The translations under genes and the position numbers were made by a program. DNA of 14,469 nt from SHLQ01 sp051011575 (GTDB taxonomy: Bacteria > Actinomycetota > Acidimicrobiia > Acidimicrobiales > SHLQ01), in assembly GCA_051011575.1 (NCBI GenBank), contig JBPCTR010000313.1, positions 1 through 14,469 of the forward strand. The letters are read 5' to 3'. Positions within the stretch are counted from its first letter, which is position 1. Every line of letters begins with the position of its first letter. This document shows, piece by piece, positions 14,066 through 14,469 of the stretch. The notes beneath the pieces were generated by a model, which was not told where the DNA came from, made no database searches, and worked only from the letters and a program-made list of their open reading frames with translations.

Positions 14066-14469
14066 CGAGCTGTTTCGGTCCGCGGATCCAGTACGTCGCG
14101 TAGTCCGTCACCAACGAGGTTGAAACCCAGCGCCCAGAGGAAGACCATGAGTCCGGGGAACGTTGACGCCCACCATCGGCCGGCAGAGATACCCGCCTGA
14201 CCTTCAGCCACGAGCACTCCCCATTCGGCGAGCCCAGCTTCGGCGAGGCCGATGAAGCTGAGCGTTGCGCCGACGAGAACGATGTTGCCCATGTCCATCG
14301 TTGCCTGAACCACGATGGGGGTGATCGAGTTCGGAAGGACGTCCTTCATGAAAATGCCGAGCCGCGAGTCACCCACCACGCGCGCTGCATCGACGTAGTC
14401 GTTCTGTTTCACCGTCATCACCTGGCCGCGCATGATGCGCGCATATTTCACCCAGAACACGATGGCAAG
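14062..14469 (-). CDS. Partial peptide/nickel-type ABC transporter permease, DppC/OppC-like (C-terminal part)
   Basis: The frame is open across the right edge; 135 residues are inside, beginning LAIVFWVKYARIMRGQV. This matches the conserved membrane segment before the cytoplasmic EAA loop of DppC-type permeases. The loop itself reads NDYVDAARVVGDSRLGIFMK, followed by DVLPNSITPIVV. Later segments are GNIVLVGATLSFIGL, then AEWGVLVAEGQAGI, and the last helix LMVFLWALGFNLVGDGLRDVLDP. It forms part of the channel driven by the two ATPases that follow. Its TGA overlaps the ATG of the DppD-like gene (ATGA). The true start, the partner permease and the binding protein should lie to the right of the window. 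Confidence 0.9.
   Translation of the reverse strand, partial: LAIVFWVKYARIMRGQVMTVKQNDYVDAARVVGDSRLGIFMKDVLPNSITPIVVQATMDMGNIVLVGATLSFIGLAEAGLAEWGVLVAEGQAGISAGRWWASTFPGLMVFLWALGFNLVGDGLRDVLDPRTETAR

Overview
The window is high-GC DNA with dense genes on both strands, several ATGA/TGATG stop-start overlaps, and families typical of Actinobacteria: a SARP-type BTAD regulator fused to a STAND NTPase, an ECF-like sigma factor followed by a membrane protein, DUF4242, and dipeptide/oligopeptide ABC ATPases. The style suggests a marine or soil Acidimicrobiia-like actinobacterium (inference, not proven). No rRNA, tRNA, CRISPR array, IS element or phage gene was found.

Left part (1-4617). A 1198-residue minus-strand protein joins a DNA-binding/BTAD regulator, a STAND NTPase, one membrane helix and an extracytoplasmic BMP-type ligand-binding domain. 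It is coupled by an ATGA overlap to a single-pass membrane protein that leaves the window at base 1. Divergent from it is a small secreted protein of unknown family with four cysteines.

Middle part (4618-8928). This holds an HDOD protein, a lipoprotein shaped like signal peptidase I that appears to lack the catalytic serine, a DUF3179 gene and an orphan MalG-type sugar permease. The DUF3179 gene is the main discovery candidate. Its frame is interrupted once, by a TGA exactly where the family has the first Cys of its C-P-L-C motif. Immediately downstream the mRNA can form a perfect 8-bp hairpin with a G-rich tip at the right distance for a bacterial SECIS element. I read it as one 343-residue selenoprotein with a U-P-L-C motif.

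Right part (8978-14469). An ECF-like sigma factor overlaps a membrane-anchored protein with a probable beta-propeller outside the cell, and the pair may signal across the membrane. A DUF4242 protein follows. Converging on it is a peptide/nickel-type ABC operon read leftward: a permease entering from the right edge, then two ATPases, all joined by overlapping stop/start codons. Both ATPases carry unusual insertions.

The genes do not form one pathway. The common theme is envelope sensing and export: many products have a signal peptide, a lipobox or a single membrane anchor.
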